DNA from: Arthrinium phaeospermum
Taxonomy: Eukaryota > Ascomycota > Sordariomycetes > Amphisphaeriales > Apiosporaceae
Length of the DNA stretch: 64,000 bases
Direction: 5' to 3'
NCBI GenBank assembly: GCA_006503535.1
Contig: QYRS01000004.1
Coordinates: 2,542,001 to 2,606,000 of the forward strand
Under the pieces are notes generated by a model. The model ran no database searches and was not told where the DNA came from. It saw nothing but the letters and a program-made list of their open reading frames with translations. The stretch's first letter is position 1; each line of letters starts with the position of its first letter. The translations under genes and the position numbers were made by a program. Of the stretch, positions 13,105 to 23,656 are shown one piece after another.

Positions 13105-13925
13105 GGGGCTATCTATCACATCACCAAAACAGGTCGCGGGGTGCGAAATACCGAGAACGACACAAGACACCGCGTTCATTGCCCTTTCTGATGCAATAGT
13201 AGAGGCCCTGCTCGCATATGAGGGCGACGGTCCAGCTGCCGCTGGCAGCCGAGCCCGGCGGAGCGGAGCGTACTGCACCAGAGGCTGGCGAAAGTGTATT
13301 CCACGAATTCAATGATACGAGCTCTGAATATAAAGGGGTTGCGAATTTCGACGGCAGCTGGGCTTTGATCCAAAGCCGCGCTACCCCCCGCAGCCCGAGC
13401 GAGCCAGTACCCATTTCATTGCCGGGTATGGAAGACAACCAATGCGAGGTTGCTGCCAGCCACTTAGCGGCGGGCTGAAGAGACAACGTCGGAAGAAGTG
13501 GACTGCCCAACGCCGTCAGCATTGGTAGATCATCTGGTCTTGCCTCTTCTGCCCAGAGCGACTCTCAAGGCAAGAGTACATGCCCACTTCAGCCTCGAGT
13601 TCTCGGATCCGAAAGTGTGAACACAATCTTCAGGGCGCAGAAGCAGACACCGGCGACCACAATGGCCATGCCAATAATGAGTCATATGGTTTGCATGAGA
13701 AACCCATCTTCGACCCACCGGTTCTTCCGCTCAAGATGCGACCGGCGCATCCCAAGACCTCGCAAACGAAACCAATGTGTGTGGCCAGGGTTGAAGGGAG
13801 GGTCCGCCGTATCCTGGCGTATACGCCGAGAAGGCCGACGTGACTCAACGAGAAGCCAACCCAAAATGCGATGTTGGGCGCCAACTCAATCCGATACAGG
13901 CAGTAGGACCGATCATATCAGCAAA
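13105..13925 (-). pseudogene. RTA1-like membrane protein, decayed
   Basis: Read on the minus strand, several pieces match the RTA1-like family (seven-helix lipid-translocating or stress-resistance membrane proteins), but they lie in different frames. YCLYRIELAPNIAFWVGFSL starts at about 13905, and FVCEVLGCAGRILS corresponds to the conserved E-x-G-x-x-x-R helix. A one-base frameshift is followed by NRWVEDGFLMQTI and an in-frame TGA. The frame then reads on as LIIGMAIVVAGVCFCALKIV to a second stop. Later pieces FRARIIEFVEY and CVVLGISHP match the family's R-x-x-E-F and terminal HPG regions, again in other frames. Introns could explain some frame changes but not the TGA inside a membrane helix. 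No intact start was found. The family assignment rests on pattern memory; pseudogene status is an inference. Confidence 0.55.
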
Positions 13926-16900
13926 TAACCGGTGTACAATACCGAAAAGCGGAGGCTATCGATAGTTTGGCAGCAGGCCGCGTGGCCGCCGGTGAGTTGG
14001 TTGTTTAATTTTCACTCGGAGAAGGGCCGTAGGAGTTGGCATGGATGCAGATCGCTGTCGGAGATTGCTCCCAGAGAGAGGCGAGTTCACCATGTGTAAG
14101 GCCGTGATGGTGATAATTGGAGTCAGCGACGAGGCAATGCAGCTACGGGCTTGGTAGATACTTTATGTATATAATACATGGGCCCCTTTTGGATGGAAGG
14201 ACACCAAGTGGTGAGTCGAGGATGTAGTCGGTCCAGGAGGTTAGCATTATGGTTTTCTGCATGCAACATGGCTCATTTCTTTGATGATGTGGCGAGCGTT
14301 TGAGTTGAATGGCAATGCAGCTAACCAGCCAAAGCGACCGCCATGCTTGCATATGTAATATGATGATCCAATCATCACCAGTTTGAATCGACGACAGTCA
14401 TGACCGCAAGAATGGACTGCTACCCTGGACTCTCCAGTTCTGGTACGCCTTGATGCTGTCAGGCTGTGTCTTCGTTGCGTACGTCTTCATGCCTTATGCG
14501 CCCGTGTCGTTAGGCCATTACTCACAGTCGTGGTTGATGGGGCTGCCACAGCTGCAATGAACATTCGCTCCCGACTCGGTGGACCTGAGCTCGGCTCATC
14601 TTACCGAGTAGCGTACCAACAATGTGTTCTCGTACATGAGGAATACTAGGCCAGCGGTTAGAAAGGTGTCCTGCATGCATGTCGCGCTTGAAACCTGACC
14701 GACACCTAACTCAGGGCCTCGGACCTTCGCACTGATTCGTAGGTGCTTAATGGCGTTTCTCACCATATATTCTGCCATGGAGGTAAGTCATGACACCTGC
14801 GTGTAGGTGGGTAGAAAAATGGACTGGATGCTTGTGCCCAAGCCCATTTCTGGCTTCATAACGCTCAACGAATACAACAGTGACGGTGTGGGAAGGGGAA
14901 TAGAGCATCGCTCTACCAAAGGATGTCCTACACGAAGACCGGGCGCGCCGCGTCAATGGTCTTGTGTTGCGATTTACCTCATTGGGATACGAAAGGGCAC
15001 TTCAGGTAGAGCAGCCGCAGTTGATCAACGTATGAGTTCACCATGCGTCTTAGTCTTGGGCCAGTACCACCAGGCTACATCCAGCGCTGTCCGAGGTCGT
15101 CCAAAAGGGGGGATACAGCCACGTATTCCTCTTACGGTGTGGAAGAGGCGTGACAGCCATGAAGAGGGAATTGGAACTACCTGGTCGCTGTCACCACGTG
15201 CCATGCGAGAGCTGTGGCCATCAGATGGCTGTTCTACGAGTAAGCAGCAACCGGGAGACATGCCCTGAAGATTGGATGACAGAACGTTGAAACTAATGTT
15301 GACCTACATGTACGCAATTGCCCTCGTCACTTTACACACATGACATTTAATTGCCCGTTGCCGAGGCCGTGTGGCCCTTTGCAAAAATGAGTTTGAAGTT
15401 TTATCGTGTTTGATTGTGGTCGCAAGACCTTGCGATAAGCATGGTGCATGGGAACAACGACTTACAGCAATTGAAGGCAAGGTCATTTACAGCATGACTC
15501 AAAAGTGAGGCAGGCACCTGCCAATGCCCATCAAGGTTGTTTGTTTCCTGGTAGGAAACAACGAGATATGCAGCACTGGGGATGGATTGTCAATTCAATT
15601 GAGAGCTCTTACTGGCCAATCAGAAAATTCGCTTACCTGAGCTTGTTAGGTATCCACAGAGCTCAAATGAATTTTAGTGGACCTACCTGAGGCACCCACC
15701 TAGCAGCCTGGATCAGCCAGGCCCCACCGAGGCCCTTGGGGAGGCCATAAATACTTCACTTCCCTCCCACTCTCTCAGTCTTCTCTTTTCCTTTTCTTCT
15801 TCATACTTACCTTGCCGGGGCTTGGGGAGATCAAGTATTCCCTGGGCCAGGTTGAGGAACCTGCATTGCACAGCGCGGCGTTCTCTCTTCCTATACTATC
15901 CTTCGGGGTCGTATTCGGTGGAATTTTTGTTGTCATTATTGCCTCGTGCAATCCATCTTTTCATTATGATTCGGTGTTTCGAACATCGTCATGAAGAAGA
16001 GTGTTTAGAGGTATTCCAATATTGCGACGCGGCGATGGTGTCCCTGCACGGCCGGCAAAAAACGTAGCAGTCTGCCCTCGCCTGATGGAACCCATCATTC
16101 AACAACCTTGCTCTGCTGTCGCGACATCAAACTACGCGGTCGTTCGTATGCATTCCATTTGTTCTGTTGACCGTCGCCCTTCGAATTTTGAAGCAAAATG
16201 ATTCGATCAATTCAGTGCTACTCTCCAGATATGGGATTCACGAGGTCAGGGCTGAGAATCAAGGTGAAGAGAAGGTTGGCTATCGATGAGATGGCCTTGT
16301 CTAGGACGACAAGATGCTTCAGGAATTCGGACACACCATTGATGGATGGATCCAGCTAGCATAGTAGATTCCCTAAGTCCGAAGGCAATCGCAGTAATTT
16401 CCCCGGATGGATTAGGCGGAGAAGGTTAGATCCTGGCGCGATCTACAAATCACAAGCCATTACTGTAAAGGTAGATAGATACCTGTGCGATTATATCAGT
16501 AAAGCTGTGTAGAACCGAGCAGTCGTGTGTAGTCCGAGAAGGTTGGAAGAAACTTGAAATTTGCAAGCCTGGATTGTTAGTAGTGTATAGCAGGGCAGGA
16601 CGCAATCTTCTCGGCCCTTAGCTGATGCTGTAGGTATCTGGCAGGCTCCAATGTCGCACTTGGCACGCATACACTGTAAAAGGATCGGTTAATTGAAACA
16701 ATGTCTGTTTTCGGTGTCGAAATCGCCGACGACGTCTCGTAGTAGTAGTTGTATCGCGAACCAGATATGTATGCATGCTTGGTAGCCACTATTCCATCTA
16801 GCATCCAGCATCGAACCTAGCGGCATGGGGTTAGATATCGAGACGCTACGTCGAACTTGTGAGTCGTGACAGGGATCGCATGCCGCCCGGCCAATAATGT

Positions 16901-17110
16901 CCGCTCTGGCCAACGCTACCAGTTTGAGAGTTGAGCCACTCGTCCACCACGTACGTCATTGTGAGAGCTACAAGCATGCAGCTGTCGAACAGCATGTGCC
17001 CATACGACACGCTCTCTTAAAACAATCAGGCAACGCTCCCACGCAAAACACCATCAAAAACAATGCGATAATCGCACGAACATTTGTGTGTTCAATCCGC
17101 ATCTACCAAA
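13926..17110. other. Intergenic region, no supported gene
   Basis: About 3.2 kb between the RTA1-like relic and the HAM1-like gene. Both strands were read; open frames are short and without recognisable motifs. A promoter-like segment stands out at 15615-15805 (listed separately). Short open frames near 14600-14960 on the minus strand could be remains of a gene but cannot be assigned. Confidence 0.5.
15615..15805 (+). promoter_or_regulatory. Promoter-like segment without a clear coding gene
   Basis: On the plus strand a CCAATCAG box (about 15617) is followed by a CATAAATA element (about 15746) and then a long CT-rich run (CTCCCACTCTCTCAG...TTTTCTTCTTC). This arrangement is typical of fungal core promoters. 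No convincing frame follows, only short ones, so a non-coding or very small gene transcript is possible. Confidence 0.3.
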
Positions 17111-19342
17111 ATGATGTCTTCTTGTTTTGGCTGGGGCAAAGGCAGCGATGCCGAGCGCGAGCCTCTTCTGCCCCAATATGAGCAGGATACACATCTTCAA
17201 CGGGAGCTTCAGCGCAAGCTCCACAGCTATCAGATGATACGGGCCCTGACTCGAGGATACATGCCCAGCACCGAACAGACAATCATCAACCTACGCACTC
17301 TTATGGCAAGCGATGCTCTCAATCCCGACAATCCAGACTTATCAGACAGTGGCAGGCGACTGGTACGCCTCACTAAGCAGTGGCTTCACCAATTTATCAC
17401 GCTTCTACGAAACAAGAACAACCAGGACCAGCTGCAGGATCTCATTTGGTTCCTGACCAAGAGCAGAATCTCGGTAGATGTCGCAGACCTGCAGGCTCGA
17501 GCCCAAAAGTCCAAGGCTAAGGCCGATGCCGCCGCCGCTTACAAGAGTCTGCAAACCGTTGGGTCGCTGCTTTTCACCAATCGCGACTTCCGCGTCTTCC
17601 TTGGCGACCTCGGCGTTGTGGGCCGGGAGATCTTTAAGGACTCGGCCTTCGCCTTGAGTTCTGCCGCCGAGGAAGCTGGCAAACAACTCGAGCCCTCTGC
17701 CGAGGAGCATGCAGGCGTTGCAAAGCCGAATGGGCCGGCGACAAATGGCAAGACACCGTCCGGGAAGGAACTGCAGGGTGACGTGGAGGATGTTGCCGAT
17801 ATCGTAGCAGCAAAGGGCAAGGATGTCGCCCAGGCCGCTGTAGAAAGCGCAGAAGACAAGTTGTCTGGAGACGAGGGCAAGAACTTGCTCAAACGACTAC
17901 AGCAGGTTGTCCTCAACCTCCGAAAGCGCACAGATTACTCGGACTCGGTTTCCACGCTTGGTCTCCTCATCAAGCGTTATGCCATGGTCTACTCCCGGGC
18001 GGCTGAGGAGATTGCTGAGGTTGCTCAAGATGACGTCCACGAAAACCAGGAAACTGATCGGGCCATGAAGAACATATGGGCTTTCGTCACGAGTTTTGGT
18101 GACAAGAAGGAATGGGATCGGTGCGAAGAGCTCTTCAAGAAGGTCATGGCTCATAAGGACAAGGATCCTGAATTCGAACATTTCATGCAGGAGCTAGGCG
18201 ACAGTCTCCAGCGTCTCCTCACGGATCCCGAGTTCTTCAACGATGCTGACCAAAAGCTAAAAGACCTGCGCGAGGAGAGCAAGAAGATCGGGGCAGAAGG
18301 CAGCCTACGCCATGATGCCGACGAGCTCCTGCACCAGCTTTCAGTTACCTACCAGAGCATTCTCCGGGACGAGGATGTTCACAACTTGATGACAACGACT
18401 CTTCGCATCTTCGGTGTCTTATCGCCCACTGATATGACCGCCAACTCCGACTTGATACAAGATGCACTCAGTGTGTTCGTCCCGTTGGCGATATCTGCTA
18501 TTCAATACTTGCCAATCCCACGCCTGGAAGTCAGCACACCACAGATCGATCTGCTTCTAGAGAATTTGATTGTCGAACCGGGCAAGACTGTCAATCATAC
18601 ATCCTTCTTACCCTACAGACTGAAAGTCGAAAACTACAACGATTTCGAAATTCGCAAGGCACGATTTCGCACGGCTACGAGCACCAAGAACTTGGTGTTG
18701 ATCAAGATTGATGGTCTCTCCTGCCGCGCGGATGAAATGGGGTTCTGGCTGCGCGCCCACAGCGGGCTGTTCCGTCTTGCCGACCAGGGAATAGCAGGGT
18801 TTGCCCTGGACGAGCGCGGTATCGATATTCACCTCGAGGTTGAGGTCTGCCGCGAACGTCTGGAACAAATTCTAACCTTGAAGGCGGTTCGTGTTCGTGT
18901 GCATAAGCTCAACTACAGCCTCAAGAAGAGCAAGTTCTCGTGGTTGGGCTGGCTCATCAAACCCTTGCTCCGGCCAATACTGAAGGCGGCTATGGAGGTA
19001 CAGATGGCCTCTGCCATTAGCGACTTCCTCCACGCGGCCAATCGCGAGCTATTGTACGCCAGAGAGAGGCTGCGAGCAACGAGGATCTCGAACCCTGATG
19101 ACCTGATGACATTCCTCAAAGCAGTAGCCACGAGGATATTACCAGAGGAAGACCCTGATCTGTACACGCGAGTGGGCGTCGACGAGCCTGGCAAAGGCGT
19201 GTTCAAGGGTGTCTACACCCCTGCCAGTGTTGCGAAGCTGTGGCACGAAGAGGCAGAGCGGGCGAAAGACCGGATCGAGGAGTACGAGGTTGGCGGCTGG
19301 CGCAACGAAGTCTTTGATACCCATGTGCGAGCGCTTACTTAA
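17111..19342 (+). CDS. HAM1-like protein with BPI/TULIP-type lipid-binding fold
   Basis: Single-exon gene of 743 residues. The start at 17111 (ATGATG after CCAAA) is the first ATG; upstream in-frame sequence lacks one. The N-terminal two-thirds resembles the fungal HAM1-like N-terminal domain (helical, PLLPQYEQDT near residue 20, then helical repeats with a variable Ala/Glu-rich linker around residues 200-265). The C-terminal part, with PIPRLEVSTPQIDLLLENLI and later WLGWLIKPLLRPIL, resembles the HAM1-like C-terminal domain, related to bactericidal/permeability-increasing lipid-binding folds. This suggests binding or transfer of lipids at a membrane. There is no signal peptide and no clear membrane span. 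Precise function is not established; the family name is from recognition of pattern, not a search. Confidence 0.8.
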   Translation: MMSSCFGWGKGSDAEREPLLPQYEQDTHLQRELQRKLHSYQMIRALTRGYMPSTEQTIINLRTLMASDALNPDNPDLSDSGRRLVRLTKQWLHQFITLLRNKNNQDQLQDLIWFLTKSRISVDVADLQARAQKSKAKADAAAAYKSLQTVGSLLFTNRDFRVFLGDLGVVGREIFKDSAFALSSAAEEAGKQLEPSAEEHAGVAKPNGPATNGKTPSGKELQGDVEDVADIVAAKGKDVAQAAVESAEDKLSGDEGKNLLKRLQQVVLNLRKRTDYSDSVSTLGLLIKRYAMVYSRAAEEIAEVAQDDVHENQETDRAMKNIWAFVTSFGDKKEWDRCEELFKKVMAHKDKDPEFEHFMQELGDSLQRLLTDPEFFNDADQKLKDLREESKKIGAEGSLRHDADELLHQLSVTYQSILRDEDVHNLMTTTLRIFGVLSPTDMTANSDLIQDALSVFVPLAISAIQYLPIPRLEVSTPQIDLLLENLIVEPGKTVNHTSFLPYRLKVENYNDFEIRKARFRTATSTKNLVLIKIDGLSCRADEMGFWLRAHSGLFRLADQGIAGFALDERGIDIHLEVEVCRERLEQILTLKAVRVRVHKLNYSLKKSKFSWLGWLIKPLLRPILKAAMEVQMASAISDFLHAANRELLYARERLRATRISNPDDLMTFLKAVATRILPEEDPDLYTRVGVDEPGKGVFKGVYTPASVAKLWHEEAERAKDRIEEYEVGGWRNEVFDTHVRALT

Positions 19343-20785
19343 GGAATCACCACAAGTTGCACGACTTTTGGTTTGCTGTGGTCCTACTAAAAGAGAACAG
19401 AAAAATACTTAGATGCTAATCCACCCACCTTGTTACGTCATTCGGAGCTTGTTTACGGAGTACCATGGGCGTCTATGCGATTTCTGCTTGGGTTCAATTA
19501 ACATGGAGTTAACGATGCAGTGTACATTACATCAAGTACTAAATACTAAGGAGTTGGGTGGGAAGGCCTGGTCTATCAATTCAATCGCTTTCCCGTATCG
19601 CTGAACTCGAGATGCCCGCGTGCTCACTATTGGAGGTTGCATGTCCGTCTAGGTAGCAAGCAAGGCTAATTTTGATTGAGGTCCCCATTTACTTGAGCTG
19701 ACATTTTCAGTTCCCACCGATTGCCACATAACTTATGTAGGTATGTCCCCAATGTGACTGCGATTTTCATAGAGATGCACTTGACGAACTCGCATCACAA
19801 TTCCGCATCGTACCAAAAGTCAACCACAGCACTAGCTGCGAAATGATTGGTACCGATGGAGCATCGCCGTGCTGTGGCATGGAGATACCACATAACCTAA
19901 TCCATGACTTCAGATGGCCGTTGAAAGGATTGGAATTTTTTTTCTTCTTTCTAGAACTCCTCTAGAAGGACGCCACAGTATCTTGGCGCAGCCAGGCACG
20001 AGGGAAGGCACGTTTAGGAGCCCTGTCGCTAGTAGCGCACTTGATCTGAGCGCTACAACATCACCCCTCGGAGACCCTGACTGGCACGCTGGGTTACCAC
20101 GCGCAGAAGCACGCGGGCCACCGGACTTGCTGTCAGGTGTGTCACTGCGCATTCCTCCTTCCACTTCAATTGTGCCATGTACCCTGTCAGCCAGTTTTCC
20201 ACCTAGGCTGACCTAGCGTGCTAAGGCATGGAAGGTAATCACTGCGTAAGGAGGTTAGGAGATAATGGCCCACCCTGAAGTCCACCTATCAACAGTGGGT
20301 AGCGTCCTGGACTTGCCCCCCCTTCTTACCCCCCTCGGCCCCTTGTCCCATCATCATCGTCCAGTGAGGTCTGCCAAGCCTTGCAAAGTAGCGTCTACCT
20401 GACATATCTGATTGATCACTGATCCACTGTGGTGGCACGCCCCGGCACCTCGGAATTTGTGCACACCACCCGCATTTTGTTAACTCCTCCAAACCTATCT
20501 CTGCCTGCCGTCCGTCCCTGAGTTGTTTCCCGTCACCTCTGCTCGACTAACCATACTTCTTCTGTGCCTGTGCGTCCCCGTGCATGTTACCGCGGCCAAG
20601 CCACCATTCACTCCCTCCCGTTCCCCTCTCTCGTTCTCAGACGAACAACCACCACGACGAACTCTTCCCAGCTCAACCGGGGCTGGCGCATGGCGAGCGC
20701 TGTATCCTGACCCTACCCTGGGTTCAATGATGCATCTTCGCCTGCTCCGCTGCATGCTCACCCGATTATCCGCGCTAGTCACGAC
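19343..20785. other. Intergenic region and probable 5' leader of histidine kinase gene
   Basis: No supported gene. The last 250 bp before 20786 are C/T-rich, as in fungal promoters and leaders. A frame ending at 20789 overlaps the kinase start but begins without an ATG and is rejected. Confidence 0.55.
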
Positions 20786-23656
20786 ATGATGGCGCAGACC
20801 GAAACCCGTCTCGATAGCACTATCGTAGAAGTTTTAGCGAACGACATTCGGCCGACCTTTATTGTCGAGATTATCGAATCCGCATCTGCCCCTCAGCAGC
20901 AGGACCAGCAAAACCAACAAGCCCAGGAGGGCCAAGAGGACGCAGACGACCAGCATGGCCTGCAGCTCAACGTCGTCCATGCCAACCCGGCTCTTGAATC
21001 GAAACCGGGTCTGCACGAGGAAGTGCTCAGGGTCACCACCAGTGGCCATGGGAGATTCTTGTCTTGGATCGGAGGCAACGACACACTAGATGGAGACACG
21101 AAGTCCAAGACCTTTATGCACCACGACATATGCTGGTCGCGAACACCTTTCCGCCAGAAATGGGTCATCGTGGGGTGTAACAAGCAGGTGGCCCATAACA
21201 AGGCCCTCGTCAAGGAGCAGATCGCCGTCAAGACCAAGGAGGCAAATGAGTCGATTGCCAAGTTCCAGTCCATTGCCGAGTTCATTCCGAATGGCGCTTG
21301 CTTTGGGGATCGCGAAGGAAACATCACATTTGCTAACGATGCGTGGTATCGTATAATAGGAGTACCAAAATCTACTCCGCTTGAATCATCAATCTTTATG
21401 GATCGCATCCTCGAGGAAGACAGGCACAACTTAACTCGAGCCTGGTCCGAAATGAAGCACTCGGGCACAGTCAGCATTGAATTCCGCGTTCGCGGCGATA
21501 GTGACTACCCCCTGCACCCTCCCATTGGAAGTTCTCCGAGCCTGGAGAAAGCCGGACTCGATTTCACTGCAGAGAAGCCCAAGACGCGTTATATATCAGC
21601 AGCGCTGAAGGGCGAGCTGTCGCCCGACGGCACGGTTGTGCGCGTCTTGGCCTGCTTAACGGATGTCACCCTCTACAAGTTGGCGCTCGAGGAGGCTTTG
21701 CGCCATGCTCAACAGCATCAGAATTTCAAGGAGATGGCCGAATCGGCAACCGTTGGCATGTATGAACTGAACATGGCCGGCCACTTGCAATGGGCGAACA
21801 CCGCATTCTACCGAATGTGTGGCCTGGAAAAGGCCGACATTGCCAATGGTTCTCTCAAACCCTTTGAGTCCTGTGTAGTCGAGGAGGACCTGCCGCTCAT
21901 TCAACAATCCTTGGACCGTTTGGTGGCCGGTGGCCGCAATGAGCAGAGAGCCGAGATCCGTTTGAAGAAAACCTGGACTGAAAAGGACAGCTCCGGGAAT
22001 GAGATTAAGGCGCCGCGATGGGCATCTGCGACTTTTATGCCCGTCAAGAACTCGGAAGACACTATCCAGACCTTCACCGGCTGCTTAGTTGACATGTCTC
22101 TGCACAACTGGCGGATTGCATCAGAGAGACAGCACAAAGAAGAGGCCATCCGCCGCCAACAGGAGGCTATTAGGCGACAAGAAGAAGCGATTGAGTCGAA
22201 ACGACAACAAGAAAACTTCATCGACATGACATCCCATGAACTCAGGAACCCCCTGAGTGCGATCATACAGTGCGGCGACTCCATCCTTGCTTCACAGACC
22301 CAAGTGAGTGAGCTGCTCAACACTTTGCGTTCTGAGCTCCCTAAGAAGTCGGCCACTCAAGCGGTTTCAGATTACATTTCGCGAGCCTCGTACTTGGTGC
22401 AAAATACTATCGAGAGTGCCGAGACTGTTCTAAGCTGTACTCAGCATCAGAGTCGCATCGTGGACGACATTTTAACCATGTCAAAAATGGACTCCAACCT
22501 CTTGTCTGTGACACCAACAACAGTCAATCCCATCTTGATCGTGAAGGAAGCTTTCAACATGTTCCGAGTAGAGGCTCGGAGCGTAGACATCAACCTCACG
22601 ATGACCGTGGACCCGTCCTATACCGAGCTGAACATCGAATTTCTCGACCTCGATCCTTCGCGACTCAAACAAGTTCTCATCAACCTCCTGACCAACGCGT
22701 TAAAATTCACCAAAAACCAGGCCAAAAAGGAAGTGTCGATAAGAATGAGCGCTTCCAAGAGGCGGCCCCGAGATGGAACGTCATCTGTGCAGTTCATTCC
22801 ACGCACGTTGGAAGAGCCGCAGCAACCCCAGCGAGTACAGATTGGAGTCGAGAGCACCTTCTTGATGTTCGAAGTCAAGGACAGCGGGCAGGGTCTGAAT
22901 GATGCCGAGAAGAAGTCATTATTCCAGCGATTCGTCCAAGCGTCACCCAAGACTCACGTCAAGTACGGCGGCTCTGGGCTAGGCCTGTTTATATCGAAAC
23001 GCTTGACGGAGATGCAGAACGGGGCTATCGGGGTAGCATCGGAACCTGGCCATGGATCCACATTCGCCTTCTACATCGAGGCGCATGTTCCCAGCGATGC
23101 GGCAGCTCAAGAGGCCCGGGAAACGAACCGTAACCTCGAGAAGATACTCAAGACTCCCACTGGCACGCCGACCATGCTCACTCACGACGGTACCCCTGTA
23201 GAGGAAAAGCTGATCCACGGGGTCCTCATAGTGGAGGACAACCTCGTCAACCAAAGGATCACGCAACGTGCCTTGAAAGAGAGGGGCTACAACGTGCAGG
23301 TTGCGAACCACGGTCTGGAAGCGTTGGAGTTACTGGAGAAGACGGATCGCCGCGGAGGCGACTTCCCCCTGTCGGTGATCATGATGGACATGGAGATGCC
23401 AATCAAGGACGGGCTGAGTTGCACAAGGGACATTCGGGAGATGGAAGAGGAGGGTAAGCTCAAGTCGCCTCGGATTCCCATCATTGCGGTGTCGGCCAAC
23501 GCGCGGACGGAGCAGATCGAAGAGGCCAAGGCGGCGGGATGCGATGACGTTCTGGTGAAGCCGTATCGGATACCGGAGCTTATCACCACGATGGAGAAGA
23601 CGGTGCGCAGGCTGAACACGAGCAAGCAAGAAAAGGGGGAGGGTACGGAGAAGTAA
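20786..23656 (+). CDS. PAS/PAS hybrid histidine kinase with receiver domain
   Basis: Single-exon hybrid sensor kinase of 956 residues. An N-terminal region with a Q-rich stretch (about residues 37-50) is followed by two PAS-type sensor domains at about 162-290 (NITFANDAWYRIIGV) and 317-430 (HLQWANTAFYRMCGL). A Gln/Arg-rich linker leads to the phospho-acceptor box MTSHELRNPLSAI with His484. The ATPase has its N box at LINLLTNALKFT, G1 at DSGQG and G2 at GGSGLGLFIS. The receiver has VEDN (Asp818), the phospho-acceptor Asp868 in MMDMEMP and the lysine in VKPY. No membrane helix or signal peptide is seen, so it should be cytosolic. Such kinases feed a His phosphotransfer protein and response regulators controlling stress MAP-kinase or developmental outputs. 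The ligand is unknown. A second ATG follows directly at 20789. Confidence 0.95.
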   Translation: MMAQTETRLDSTIVEVLANDIRPTFIVEIIESASAPQQQDQQNQQAQEGQEDADDQHGLQLNVVHANPALESKPGLHEEVLRVTTSGHGRFLSWIGGNDTLDGDTKSKTFMHHDICWSRTPFRQKWVIVGCNKQVAHNKALVKEQIAVKTKEANESIAKFQSIAEFIPNGACFGDREGNITFANDAWYRIIGVPKSTPLESSIFMDRILEEDRHNLTRAWSEMKHSGTVSIEFRVRGDSDYPLHPPIGSSPSLEKAGLDFTAEKPKTRYISAALKGELSPDGTVVRVLACLTDVTLYKLALEEALRHAQQHQNFKEMAESATVGMYELNMAGHLQWANTAFYRMCGLEKADIANGSLKPFESCVVEEDLPLIQQSLDRLVAGGRNEQRAEIRLKKTWTEKDSSGNEIKAPRWASATFMPVKNSEDTIQTFTGCLVDMSLHNWRIASERQHKEEAIRRQQEAIRRQEEAIESKRQQENFIDMTSHELRNPLSAIIQCGDSILASQTQVSELLNTLRSELPKKSATQAVSDYISRASYLVQNTIESAETVLSCTQHQSRIVDDILTMSKMDSNLLSVTPTTVNPILIVKEAFNMFRVEARSVDINLTMTVDPSYTELNIEFLDLDPSRLKQVLINLLTNALKFTKNQAKKEVSIRMSASKRRPRDGTSSVQFIPRTLEEPQQPQRVQIGVESTFLMFEVKDSGQGLNDAEKKSLFQRFVQASPKTHVKYGGSGLGLFISKRLTEMQNGAIGVASEPGHGSTFAFYIEAHVPSDAAAQEARETNRNLEKILKTPTGTPTMLTHDGTPVEEKLIHGVLIVEDNLVNQRITQRALKERGYNVQVANHGLEALELLEKTDRRGGDFPLSVIMMDMEMPIKDGLSCTRDIREMEEEGKLKSPRIPIIAVSANARTEQIEEAKAAGCDDVLVKPYRIPELITTMEKTVRRLNTSKQEKGEGTEK

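Noticed and set aside
20523..20789. Plus-strand frame with a signal-peptide-like start before the histidine kinase
   Set aside because: No ATG start at its beginning; lies in the probable leader of the kinase gene and overlaps its ATG in another frame.
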